Below, piece by piece: positions 27,039-35,107 of a stretch of DNA of 64,000 nucleotides. The stretch is from Rhizobium rhizogenes (GTDB lineage Bacteria; Pseudomonadota; Alphaproteobacteria; Rhizobiales; Rhizobiaceae): positions 2,046,001 to 2,110,000 of the forward strand of contig NZ_CP019701.2 of NCBI RefSeq assembly GCF_002005205.3, written 5' to 3'. Each line of letters starts with the position of its first letter. Position 1 is the stretch's first letter. Made by a program: the position numbers and the translations under genes. The notes beneath the pieces were generated by a model, which was not told the DNA's origin, did no database searches, and saw only the letters and a program-made list of their open reading frames with translations.

Positions 27039-29492
27039 TCAAATCCTGACAAACGGTGTGGAATTCTTCGACATCGACTTCAAGCAAGAGCCACTTTCAC
27101 CGGGGCCACCTTTCTTGAAGTTAATCTGGTTGCCTTCGATATCGATCTTCAGGGCAAAGAGCTTGATGCCGCTTTTTGTCAGGGAAATGTATCCCCCGGG
27201 TGTGGAAAGGCGAATTTCATCGTCGCCAAAGATCTCCCAGACCTTCGCCTCGCCATGATACTTTTCCTCAGAGACGAGGTTGTAGAGCTTGCCGACATTG
27301 ACGGTGATCTTCTCGCCGACACGCGTGTATTGGCCCGTACCGACCTCAATGAATTGCTCTTTACCGATCGTCAGGTTCTGCTGTTTTCCAACCTGTCGAA
27401 CTTCCGTCTGGCCAATATTGGTAACCTTGCTCACCCCGATCTGCTCAGCCTTAGCCACGCCTACGGATGTAGACTGAAACGAACTGACGATCGTGTTCAT
27501 GATGCCCGGCAGCGGGAACAATCCCGAAGCATCGGAACCGACACCCGTGCCCGATCCTGCAAGCGCCGTGCCCGCATCGGCCCGCGGACTTGGACCGGAG
27601 ACAACGCCCTCGCGCGATGACAGACCGCCCGCACCGAGAAAGCCGAGTGCGGACGAGGCAAGCGTTGTGGCAAAGGCCGCAACACCCGGGCCACCGCCAC
27701 CGGCGATCTGTGCTGCCTGACTGAGCAGCCCCGCCGTCTGCCCGGAGAGCGCCTGCACGCCGGCCATCGCCATCATCGCCATCGGTCCCGTGCCACCGAC
27801 GACCGTATTCACAGAACCACCGATCTCGTGTTTCTGGTTGCCGGATACTTCCACGGCCCGATTGCCGCCAACCGAGGCGACCTCGTGCCGGTCGATGCGC
27901 TTGGTGCGATCATTCAACACCCGCGTCGTCTGATCCTTCTGGGCATGGAAGAACTGGTTCTCCTTGCCGGCCTCGTCCTCGAAGGTGATTTCGTTGAAAC
28001 CGTCGCCCTTGTGGCTGTTGGAGCGCAGCACCATGCGCGTCTTGTTGGCGGGCAGGTCGTAGGGCACGGAATTGGCGGGATTGTTCACCACGCCGATGAC
28101 CAGCGGCTTGTCCGGGTCACCATCGACAAAGGCAACCATTACCTCCATGCCGATGCGCGGGATAACCTGCGCACCCCATGTTCCGCCGCCCCATGCCTGG
28201 CTGACCCGCACCCAGCACGTATCGGTTCCATCCTTCTTCGCCTTGCGGTCCCACGGGAACCACAGCTTGATGCGGCCATACTGATCCGGATGGATTTCCT
28301 CGCCGGCAGGACCGGCCACGATCGCAACCTGCGTCCCCTCGATGCGCGGCCGCTTCGTCGCGCGATGCGGCGTCAGCGGCACCCGCGCAGGGATCGCCTC
28401 GAAACTGTTGCGATATTCCGGCTCGTTGCCATTCGTCTCATAGGAACGGTCGACGATGCTGTGGCTCGCACGGATGATCACATGCTCTTCATAGGCATGA
28501 TCGGGATGGGCAACCTCGTAAGGTGTAAACCGCCGGCCCGCCTCCAGAATGCGCGAGGTGGACGAGCCGAACACACGGTCATGATCCGCCTCGATCGACT
28601 GGGTTCTGAGTTTCTGCGCCCGCTCGGCCTCTTCAACCGTGCTGATCCGGGCCGGATATTCATAAAGCTCGCGCTTCGTCGCATCCGGCATCTGCACCAG
28701 CGACGGCGTCATCGTGCCCGGCACCATGCCCGGCGTCTCGAAGTTCCAGTCCGCGCCCGCACGCTGGCCCGACACATAGGAAAAACGCCGTGCCCAGTCA
28801 TTGATGTGGTTGCGGTCCGAAGACCCCTGCGCCAGTCTCACCCGGCCCTCGCCCTGCGCCGAAGCCGACGGCGAAAGCCAGCCGCTGGCGCTGTCGGCAA
28901 CATGCAGCTTGTGGGAACCATCCTCATGGCTGAACCAGTAGAACAGCCCGTCCTCCTCGAAACGGCGCGTCAGATAATCAAGATCCGTCTCGTTCCATTG
29001 AACGCTGTAGTGTTGCGCAGGCGGCGGCGAGATGATGCCCGACGTGTCGGGCGCCGGAATGCCATGTTCGGAAAACAGCGTCTCGACGATCTCCACCGCC
29101 GTCTTATCCATCCAGATGCGGCAATCCGACCGCCGCGACAGAAGCCACATCTGCGGCCGGATCGTCAGCGCATAGGAGCGCAGCCCACGGGTGATCGGCG
29201 GGCCCTCATGCAGTTCCGTCACCAGACCGTTGAACGGCCGGCGGACGCCGCTGCCCTCCTCCCCGTCTCCCTGGCTTATCTCGACCGACACATCGACCAG
29301 CCGCCCGATCAGCTCCTCGGGCTTGACCGCTTCCTTCTTCGCACGCAGCGTCAGGTGAATCTCGAAAAGCCGCGAAACACCCTCGTCAACCGCAAGTCGT
29401 TCCGGCAGAAGCTGGTCTTCCCCTAGCGGAGACTTGACCTTGAGCACACGGCTCGCCTGGAGAAAGTCCGAAGATGCAGGCTGGTCGGTCAT
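27039..29492 (-). CDS. vgrG: VgrG spike protein of the type VI secretion system
   Basis: 817 residues from the ATG at 29492 (MTDQPASSDFLQASRVLKVK). Phage gp27-like and gp5-like parts: the OB-fold segment HPDQYGRIKLWFPWDR, the VSQAWGGGTWGAQVIPRIGM motif, VAFVDGDPDKPLVIGVVNNP, then the beta-helix needle with regular GG/VG repeats. The C-terminal 150 residues are AT-richer than the rest and probably specific for the linked effector. It heads the T6SS cargo operon. The core T6SS genes are not in the window and must be elsewhere. Confidence 0.96.
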   Translation of the reverse strand: MTDQPASSDFLQASRVLKVKSPLGEDQLLPERLAVDEGVSRLFEIHLTLRAKKEAVKPEELIGRLVDVSVEISQGDGEEGSGVRRPFNGLVTELHEGPPITRGLRSYALTIRPQMWLLSRRSDCRIWMDKTAVEIVETLFSEHGIPAPDTSGIISPPPAQHYSVQWNETDLDYLTRRFEEDGLFYWFSHEDGSHKLHVADSASGWLSPSASAQGEGRVRLAQGSSDRNHINDWARRFSYVSGQRAGADWNFETPGMVPGTMTPSLVQMPDATKRELYEYPARISTVEEAERAQKLRTQSIEADHDRVFGSSTSRILEAGRRFTPYEVAHPDHAYEEHVIIRASHSIVDRSYETNGNEPEYRNSFEAIPARVPLTPHRATKRPRIEGTQVAIVAGPAGEEIHPDQYGRIKLWFPWDRKAKKDGTDTCWVRVSQAWGGGTWGAQVIPRIGMEVMVAFVDGDPDKPLVIGVVNNPANSVPYDLPANKTRMVLRSNSHKGDGFNEITFEDEAGKENQFFHAQKDQTTRVLNDRTKRIDRHEVASVGGNRAVEVSGNQKHEIGGSVNTVVGGTGPMAMMAMAGVQALSGQTAGLLSQAAQIAGGGGPGVAAFATTLASSALGFLGAGGLSSREGVVSGPSPRADAGTALAGSGTGVGSDASGLFPLPGIMNTIVSSFQSTSVGVAKAEQIGVSKVTNIGQTEVRQVGKQQNLTIGKEQFIEVGTGQYTRVGEKITVNVGKLYNLVSEEKYHGEAKVWEIFGDDEIRLSTPGGYISLTKSGIKLFALKIDIEGNQINFKKGGPGESGSCLKSMSKNSTPFVRI

Positions 29493-29654
29493 GGCGAACC
29501 TCGATGGAAGATTGGAAAAATTATCAATCAACTGCCAAAATCTCGACAGAATGCAATCAAACATTGTGGCGAAACCATGGACTCACCATGAATTCTGCAA
29601 CCCGGATAGGGCAAAATACTACCCATAAAATTTGACAGGGGGTGGACGTGAGGG

Positions 29655-30575
29655 TTGGAGCAAGGTCGAAACAGACAAAGCACGACGCCGACCACTATGG
29701 GCTGCGACGGGAAGCCGCCGCCGGGACACACCGCGGTGCCGGCTGGTGGGTCAGCCTCAGGCGGCGCGGCCACAGGATCGTCAGGCTGTTCAAGGACAAG
29801 TATCTACGGTTCGGGCGATGCAGCCTATCGTGAGGCGCGTGCCTATCGCGACGCCATCATTCTTGCCATTCCGCCCGCTACCAACCACGAGCAGGCCGTG
29901 CTTCTGCGCAAAAACAACCGAAGCGGTATTTCCGGTGTGAGGCGCGTCGAGACAGCGGATGGCGATGTCTGGCAGGCAACGCTGATGACCAGTGAGGGGC
30001 AAAAAAGAGAAAACTTCTCCATCGCCAAATTCGGTGAGGAAGCGGCAAAGTCGATGGCGATCACGCAACGCCGCAAATGGCTGAAGGCACTACCCGTTAC
30101 TCATCTCGCATACGCGCATCACGCTGCCGAGGTGGCACGCGCGCAGTTTGGCGACGAGCTTGCGCCGGCGGACGATGTTTTGCCCAAGGTGCGCCTGGAC
30201 GATGCTGATATCGAGGCGCGCATCAAAGCCATTAACGACCAATTTGATGCGTCTCGCCCGAAGCGACTGCGGGTCCGGGTCAAAAGTTACATGAAGGACA
30301 GGGTGTCCATCGCTGTTTCCGATGCGGGTAGTCCTGTGCGGAAAAAGCTTATGCACCTCAATAGGCGCGGCAGGCAGAAAGCCGAAATCCTCGTTGACAC
30401 AAAATCAAAAATCGAAGCCGCGATCACAGCTTTGTATGACACCCACGTTTCCCGGTGGTTTATGGGCGTGCATTGCAACGACCTGCTTGAGTTGGACCGG
30501 TTCGATTTCAATGACGGTTTCAACGTGCTGGTATTTTTGCCGGATGAATTGGATCTCCACCGAAAGTCTCTTTAA
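29655..30575 (+). CDS. AP2-domain protein
   Basis: 306 residues from a TTG at 29655; an ATG at 29697 is an alternative, neither with a strong ribosome site. A Gly/Ser/Pro-rich N-terminus precedes an AP2/ERF-like module at about residues 84-146: NNRSGISGVRRVETADGDVW, QATLMTSEGQKRENFSIAKF, EEAAKSMAITQRRKWL. This is the three-strand sheet plus helix known from homing endonucleases and phage proteins. No HNH nuclease motif is present. Likely binds DNA; function unknown. Divergent from vgrG. Confidence 0.7.
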   Translation: MEQGRNRQSTTPTTMGCDGKPPPGHTAVPAGGSASGGAATGSSGCSRTSIYGSGDAAYREARAYRDAIILAIPPATNHEQAVLLRKNNRSGISGVRRVETADGDVWQATLMTSEGQKRENFSIAKFGEEAAKSMAITQRRKWLKALPVTHLAYAHHAAEVARAQFGDELAPADDVLPKVRLDDADIEARIKAINDQFDASRPKRLRVRVKSYMKDRVSIAVSDAGSPVRKKLMHLNRRGRQKAEILVDTKSKIEAAITALYDTHVSRWFMGVHCNDLLELDRFDFNDGFNVLVFLPDELDLHRKSL

Positions 30576-30654
30576 CCATCAAGTTAATGCTCGCCCTTTT
30601 GGCAGACGGCTGTATCTGGGGAACACGTTCAATCGTTTCGCAAAGGATCACAGC

Positions 30655-31101
30655 ATGTCGCATCTCAAGGCACTCAAGCTCACTTCCGCAGTCCCGTTTC
30701 GCGCATCGGTCGACCCTGTGCAGCGTTCGCGAGAAAAAATGATTGCCGCACTGTCCGAGCAGAAGCAGATGGCGGAAGCGAAGATCGCTGGTCAGGCTTT
30801 TACGCCGACGCATATCGTCCGCAAAAAGAATGCCGAAGGCGTCCGCGTCGAGGTCGAAGCCCCCAAGCGCGTGCGGCAGGGCTGGTTCATCGACGGCAAC
30901 GGTAAGGTGTTCTTTGCGATCCGCTATGCTGGCAAGGCCATCGAATTCGCCAAGGACAAGAACGCCATCGAGGCCGGTGAGCTTTCGGCACTGCCGAAGA
31001 TCATCGACACGCTGATCGAGGCGGTACGCGCGGGCGAGCTTGACGCGCAACTGACCGCTGCTGCCGTCGAGCGCGGCAAGATGCTCCGCAGGGCTGGATA
31101 A
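30655..31101 (+). CDS. DUF6641-like small protein
   Basis: 148 residues from the ATG at 30655 (MSHLKALKLTSAVPFRASVD). The pattern of an N-terminal basic helix (VQRSREKMIAALSEQKQMAE), a central PKRVRQGWFIDGNGKVFFAI strand pair, and the C-terminal VRAGELDAQLTAAA matches proteins I recall as DUF6641, found on plasmids and integrative elements. Role unknown; it starts the plasmid-like block that includes the HUH replication gene. Confidence 0.65.
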   Translation: MSHLKALKLTSAVPFRASVDPVQRSREKMIAALSEQKQMAEAKIAGQAFTPTHIVRKKNAEGVRVEVEAPKRVRQGWFIDGNGKVFFAIRYAGKAIEFAKDKNAIEAGELSALPKIIDTLIEAVRAGELDAQLTAAAVERGKMLRRAG

Positions 31102-31414
31102 CCGAGCAGTTTTTGCGGGGCAAGCATCCGAAGGGCATGGGATCATATTGATCCCATGCCCTTCGTGCGTTCCGGCAGAGGCAGGAACGCTGTCAGAGAG
31201 CGTCACAGACGCGTGTTCGGCGCAGGGCGCTGCGCGGTACTGTTTTCGGGCTGGGCCGCGTTCCTTGACGCTTCTGTGCTTCTGGGTGATGCGCGCTGCT
31301 TCCGGCATAGCCCCACCGAGCAGGCGCCCTGCCGCTATCCGTCCGGGCTGCTCTTTGAACTCGCCCTTTGCGCAATCTGGAATTTTGTTTCCGCCGAAAC
31401 CGAGCGGAGACCTG
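31102..31414. other. Gap with strong palindrome, possible origin
   Basis: 313 bases with no supported gene. At its left end is a 17-bp perfect hairpin (31129-31165); the rest is GC-rich with short inverted repeats such as GGCGCAGGGCGCTGCGC near 31,218. It stands between the DUF6641-like and DUF2958-like genes, upstream of the HUH initiator gene, so it is a candidate replication origin. Confidence 0.4.
31129..31165. repeat. Perfect 17-bp inverted repeat, 3-base loop
   Basis: CGAAGGGCATGGGATCA (31129-31145), loop TAT, and its exact complement (31149-31165). No T tract follows on either strand, so it is not a standard terminator. It could be the hairpin of a rolling-circle origin used by the HUH protein encoded 1 kb away, or an mRNA 3' hairpin for the DUF6641-like gene. 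Confidence 0.8.
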
Positions 31415-32197
31415 ATGCAAGACCATTCACCCGGCGATCACGACGACAAACTTACGCAGGCGCAAATTGACTTGGCCATGCTATTCATGACCGATCTGCA
31501 TGTGGGGGCCGAACGCCTCTACAAGATCAAGCGCAAGGGCACCTCGCTGAACCTGCGCTATGAAATCAACGGCAAAACACACCAGCGCAGCTATCTGTCG
31601 GCGTTGTCGTGGCGGGCGATTTTGTTGTTTGCGCTGACCGAGGGCAAAACCGTCGCCGTCCACGAGATGGACAAGCCGGGACGATACCGGCAGATGTTCC
31701 CGAAAACCCTACTGCGCCGCCTTCAATGGCATGCACGACCGAATGCGAATTTCCCGCCGGTTGCAAAGCTGTATGAGCCTAATGGCAAAGCCGTCATGCT
31801 GCTGACGCGGAGCCGGCTCTGCGGGCATGCCGTCGATGCGCTGCATAATCTCGCTGATGGAGGGCCGGTGTTTCAACCGCTGTGGATTTCCGACATCATG
31901 GCGCTGCGTCCGATGCACGGCATCGATCTGGTGCGCGACCAGACTTTCGCGCCGACATTGCCGATCAGCGCATATCTGGAAGCCGTCGCGATGACTGGCA
32001 GGATTGTCGAAGAGCTGGAGCTTTCCGGTTTGCCGCTCACCGGGAGTATTCCCCGGCTTGCAACACAGCCGTCATCGAAGGCAGTTCGCAGCGTCTTCGA
32101 TCAGGCGTGCAGGGAAAACTCGGCATTTGAAAAGCTAGGCAGCCGAACGATCTACGAGGACTACTCGTTTCCGACCGAGACCGGAAAAGTTCGTTGA
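31415..32197 (+). CDS. DUF2958-like plasmid-type protein
   Basis: 260 residues from the ATG at 31415 behind GCGGAGA. The N-terminal half (GAERLYKIKRKGTSLNLRYE) is unassigned. The C-terminal half resembles DUF2958: PVAKLYEPNGKAVMLLTRSR, then an acidic-hydrophobic pattern ending GIDLVRDQTFAPTLPISAYL. DUF2958 is common on plasmids and ICEs and of unknown role. Its stop codon lies inside the second island palindrome. Confidence 0.6.
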   Translation: MQDHSPGDHDDKLTQAQIDLAMLFMTDLHVGAERLYKIKRKGTSLNLRYEINGKTHQRSYLSALSWRAILLFALTEGKTVAVHEMDKPGRYRQMFPKTLLRRLQWHARPNANFPPVAKLYEPNGKAVMLLTRSRLCGHAVDALHNLADGGPVFQPLWISDIMALRPMHGIDLVRDQTFAPTLPISAYLEAVAMTGRIVEELELSGLPLTGSIPRLATQPSSKAVRSVFDQACRENSAFEKLGSRTIYEDYSFPTETGKVR

Positions 32198-32207
32198 ACG
32201 AACTTTT
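32185..32207. terminator. Island palindrome 2, two-way terminator
   Basis: AAAAGTTCG and CGAACTTTT around TTGAA. It contains the TGA of the plus-strand gene (32195-32197), and the TAA of the convergent replication gene ends on its last T (32207). Both messages thus end in the same hairpin. Confidence 0.75.
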
Positions 32208-33583
32208 TACGGCTGCGTCATATCTCCCCACTGAGCGCCACTGGCTTGCTTCGAGGTCATGATGCTACGCAGACGCTCGGAAAGGCTGACAACGTTTCCG
32301 GTGTATCTGGATGTCTTGCTGATAGCTCTCGCAGCCGCCCGGTTGTCTATCGGCCAAAGGCGATCAACGTCGATATCTGTCCAGTTCGTATCCTGTACTA
32401 TATTATTATACACAAAACGCGTTACGCCATTTCCCGCATCGCGGATATCCGCATTACTCCTTGAAACACCGCGACTGTCTTCGACAACGAAAATCCCATT
32501 CATATCCGATACGACGGAATTTACTTTCATTTCAACAATATGGTTTCGAGTACCAGAACGGTCAGGCATCGCATCTGTCGATTTCTCACCGTCCGCAATC
32601 TCTTCACCAATAGAAGTGCTCGAAGACGTGACACGTTGAACACCGCTAGCCGATTTGTCTTTGGCTTGCCCGATAACAACGCGAAGCGATCGAAAGCCGG
32701 ATCGCTCCAGACATAGCCAGTCCACATATGCGCGGATATCTTCGGCTGGCCACCAATTGCGTTCGGTTGGCTTTGCCTCATCGGCTTGTTCTGCCTCAAT
32801 GAAGTCCTGAGCATCTGGCCGCTTGTAGTCGCACTCGATGCGGAATTTCAGGCAATAGCGGACGATATTCTGAATATTATCGCCGGCATCGCGATATGTG
32901 CGAAATGGTTCGATAACCACCTGATATTTTGCCGTGTGGGTTTCCTTGCGTAAGGCGCTGGCGATTTCTTCCGTGGTCAACCCGCCCTTGCGGATGATCG
33001 CATGTAGGTGTGGGCGCCAGATTGTTTTGTCCGGGGCTTCCATCAGCGGAAAGCCCAGCGCATCCAAAGCCAATCGTGTGTTGCGGCCACATGTTTCGAA
33101 ATCACCAAAGCTCATGCGGTCGATTTCCCACCAGCCCAGCAATTGAAAGCCATTCCATCGGTTATCCTTCTTGCGCTGGCGATCTATGAAAGTGCGAAGA
33201 CGGCGCTTTTCATTCTCCACGAGATCGGTCATGCCGGTGAAGTCGAGTTGCGGCGGAAGCAGGATCGTTGCGAAAGCAAGCTCCTCGTTCGCTGCATCGC
33301 AGAATATCTTCTTGATGGTCTTTCCCGTTTGCACTGCGCGTTCCCGCATATGGCAGCGCGGACAAAGTGGGACACCGCAATAATCGATGTTGCCGTATTG
33401 ATCGACCTCGCCACAGGTGTCCATCCAGCGTCGTGCCAGATGGTTCGCCGGAAGCGCCGCCTTAACATACTGGCGTTGTGCTTCGTTCGCTTTCGTCAAC
33501 GTTTTGATTTGGCGGCGCTCATAACGGGTGAAGACACCCTTCGTCATCAAATCCGCCTGTAGCTGTTCCATCCTTGTCTTCAT
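32207..33583 (-). CDS. rep: HUH-type rolling-circle replication initiator
   Basis: 458 residues. Zinc-finger-like Cys69, Cys74, Cys77 in YCGVPLCPRCHMR. Motif I-like GWWEIDRMSFGDF, then the metal-binding H-x-H pair His192/His194 in WRPHLHAIIRKG, then the probable catalytic Tyr243 in NIQNIVRYCLKF. This order and spacing is that of Rep_1-type initiators, which nick the plus origin and covalently hold the 5' end. It is intact and sits in the island with no plasmid maintenance genes, suggesting that the excised circle, or an absorbed plasmid, can replicate. Confidence 0.82.
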   Translation of the reverse strand: MKTRMEQLQADLMTKGVFTRYERRQIKTLTKANEAQRQYVKAALPANHLARRWMDTCGEVDQYGNIDYCGVPLCPRCHMRERAVQTGKTIKKIFCDAANEELAFATILLPPQLDFTGMTDLVENEKRRLRTFIDRQRKKDNRWNGFQLLGWWEIDRMSFGDFETCGRNTRLALDALGFPLMEAPDKTIWRPHLHAIIRKGGLTTEEIASALRKETHTAKYQVVIEPFRTYRDAGDNIQNIVRYCLKFRIECDYKRPDAQDFIEAEQADEAKPTERNWWPAEDIRAYVDWLCLERSGFRSLRVVIGQAKDKSASGVQRVTSSSTSIGEEIADGEKSTDAMPDRSGTRNHIVEMKVNSVVSDMNGIFVVEDSRGVSRSNADIRDAGNGVTRFVYNNIVQDTNWTDIDVDRLWPIDNRAAARAISKTSRYTGNVVSLSERLRSIMTSKQASGAQWGDMTQP

Positions 33584-33594
33584 TGAAAATCCCC

Positions 33595-33623
33595 TGCTGA
33601 AATAACGTGCTATTTATCCAGCA
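33595..33623. promoter_or_regulatory. Nested inverted repeat in front of rep
   Basis: TGCTG (33595-33599), AAATA (33600-33604), spacer ACGTGC, TATTT (33611-33615), and CAGCA (33619-33623) form two nested repeat pairs in the 96-base gap between the divergent rep gene and the next gene. A candidate operator for control of rep copy number or of both genes. Confidence 0.45.
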
Positions 33624-33679
33624 CCATTTTAACGCCGTGCCTTCTTGGAAATAAATATTTGTTTCAAGGAGATAGCAGA

Positions 33680-33955
33680 ATGAAGATCAAAGACATCTAC
33701 GAGGCATTGCGCGCGGATGGGCTGACCAGTTCGCAGATGGAGTTCTCGCGCATCTGGCTCGGACGCAGCCCGCGCTACTATTCGCACCTCATCGCCGTCG
33801 ACCGAGAGCCGGGGCTTGCCACGCTTTGTGGAATTTCATGGCGGCTGAAACGAATGCGGTTGGACAACTACCCTGGACTGCTAGATTTCCAGCGACAGCT
33901 TGCCCGCGAGATTGAGCGGAGAGCGATAACCGATGTTCGCCGACATCGATCTTAA
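33680..33955 (+). CDS. Small DUF6626-like protein
   Basis: 91 residues from the ATG at 33680, behind AAGGAGATAGC. MKIKDIYEALRADGLTSSQM, then FSRIWLGRSPRYYSHLIAVD, resembles a helix-turn-helix protein of the DUF6626 kind (recalled, not verified). It is divergent from rep across a 96-bp gap with an inverted repeat, so it could regulate rep. Confidence 0.6.
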   Translation: MKIKDIYEALRADGLTSSQMEFSRIWLGRSPRYYSHLIAVDREPGLATLCGISWRLKRMRLDNYPGLLDFQRQLAREIERRAITDVRRHRS

Positions 33956-34026
33956 CGTTTGGCCAACAGCCGCCCAATACAATCGCCGCGTTTATTATCC
34001 GCATCTTTCCGTATCAGGAATTTCCA

Positions 34027-35046
34027 ATGAACGCGCATATCTCATCCGGCAAGGCAACAATCGTTGCCGCGCTGGCAATCTCCGCAGTCTGCATCGCCTC
34101 GCCCGCCTATTCCCTCGATAAAGTCCGTTTCGGCACCGATTGGCTCGCCGAGGCGGATCACGGCGGTTTCTATCAGGCCGTCGCCGACGGCACCTACGCC
34201 AAATACGGCCTCGATGTTGAAATCCAACAGGGCGGGCCGGGAGCACAAAACCGCGCCCTGCTGCTAACCGGCAAGCTCGACTTTTATTTGGGCACCCAGC
34301 AGGAGCAGCTTGTCGGCATTGAGCAGGGCATTCCCCTCGTTGATGTCGCGGCGTTTTATCAAAAGAACGCACAGGTCATTTTGGCCCACCCCAACAGCGG
34401 CGTTGAGAAATTCGAGGACCTCGCCAAACTCGAAACGATTTTCATGACACAAGGCGGGTTTGGTGCGTATTTCGAGTGGATGAAGGCCAATTTCGGCGGC
34501 TTTCGCGACGAGCAATACAGGACCTACAGTTTCAGCGCCGCGCCGTTTCTCGCGGACAAGCAATCCGCACAACAGGGCCTGATCACCGCCGAGCCCTATG
34601 AGATCCAGAAGCAGACCGGCACCGAGCCGAAGATTTTCCTGCTCGCTGACAGCGGGTATAAGCCCTACGCGACCATGATTACCGTCCAGCAAAACCTCAT
34701 CGCCACAAACCCCGATCTCGTGCAGCGGTTTGTCGATGCTTCTATTGAGGGCTGGTACAACTACCTGTACGGGGATAACGCAGCCGCCAACGCGCTGATC
34801 AAAGCGACCAACCCCGAGATGACGGATGGCCAGATCGAGTACGCCATCGACAAGATGAAACAGTACGGGATCGTGGATAGCGGCGATGCGCTGGACAAGG
34901 GCATTGGCTGCATGACTGCCGAACGCTACAAGCAGCTTGCCGATGAACTAGTGAAGGTGAAGCTACTGAAGGCCGATACAGATTTCACGAAGGCATTTGA
35001 TACCCGATTTTCCTGTAAGGGCGTCGGACTAAATTTGAAGAAATAG
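34027..35046 (+). CDS. NMT1/ThiY-like ABC substrate-binding protein
   Basis: 339 residues. Signal peptide MNAHISSGKATIVAALAISA..SPAYS with cleavage before LDKV. The mature part reads as an NMT1/THI5-like solute-binding protein (VRFGTDWLAEADHGGFYQAV, GLDVEIQQGGPGAQNRALLL). Such proteins bind pyrimidine, taurine, nitrate or aromatic substrates. The matching permease lies 5 kb away on the other strand (40002-40820) and no ATPase is present, so the transporter is incomplete on the island. Confidence 0.88.
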   Translation: MNAHISSGKATIVAALAISAVCIASPAYSLDKVRFGTDWLAEADHGGFYQAVADGTYAKYGLDVEIQQGGPGAQNRALLLTGKLDFYLGTQQEQLVGIEQGIPLVDVAAFYQKNAQVILAHPNSGVEKFEDLAKLETIFMTQGGFGAYFEWMKANFGGFRDEQYRTYSFSAAPFLADKQSAQQGLITAEPYEIQKQTGTEPKIFLLADSGYKPYATMITVQQNLIATNPDLVQRFVDASIEGWYNYLYGDNAAANALIKATNPEMTDGQIEYAIDKMKQYGIVDSGDALDKGIGCMTAERYKQLADELVKVKLLKADTDFTKAFDTRFSCKGVGLNLKK

Positions 35047-35107
35047 TTGCTTGTCAATCAGCGTCGGGATCGATTGCCGGACGCCTTTCCTACATCAGCA
35101 GCGGCGA

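Noticed and set aside
27828..29426. A 532-residue plus-strand open frame
   Set aside because: Antisense to vgrG. Arg/Leu/His-rich composition and no recognisable domain.
31129..31165. Intrinsic terminator
   Set aside because: The stem is perfect but no T run follows on either strand, unlike the three island palindromes. Listed as a repeat and origin candidate.
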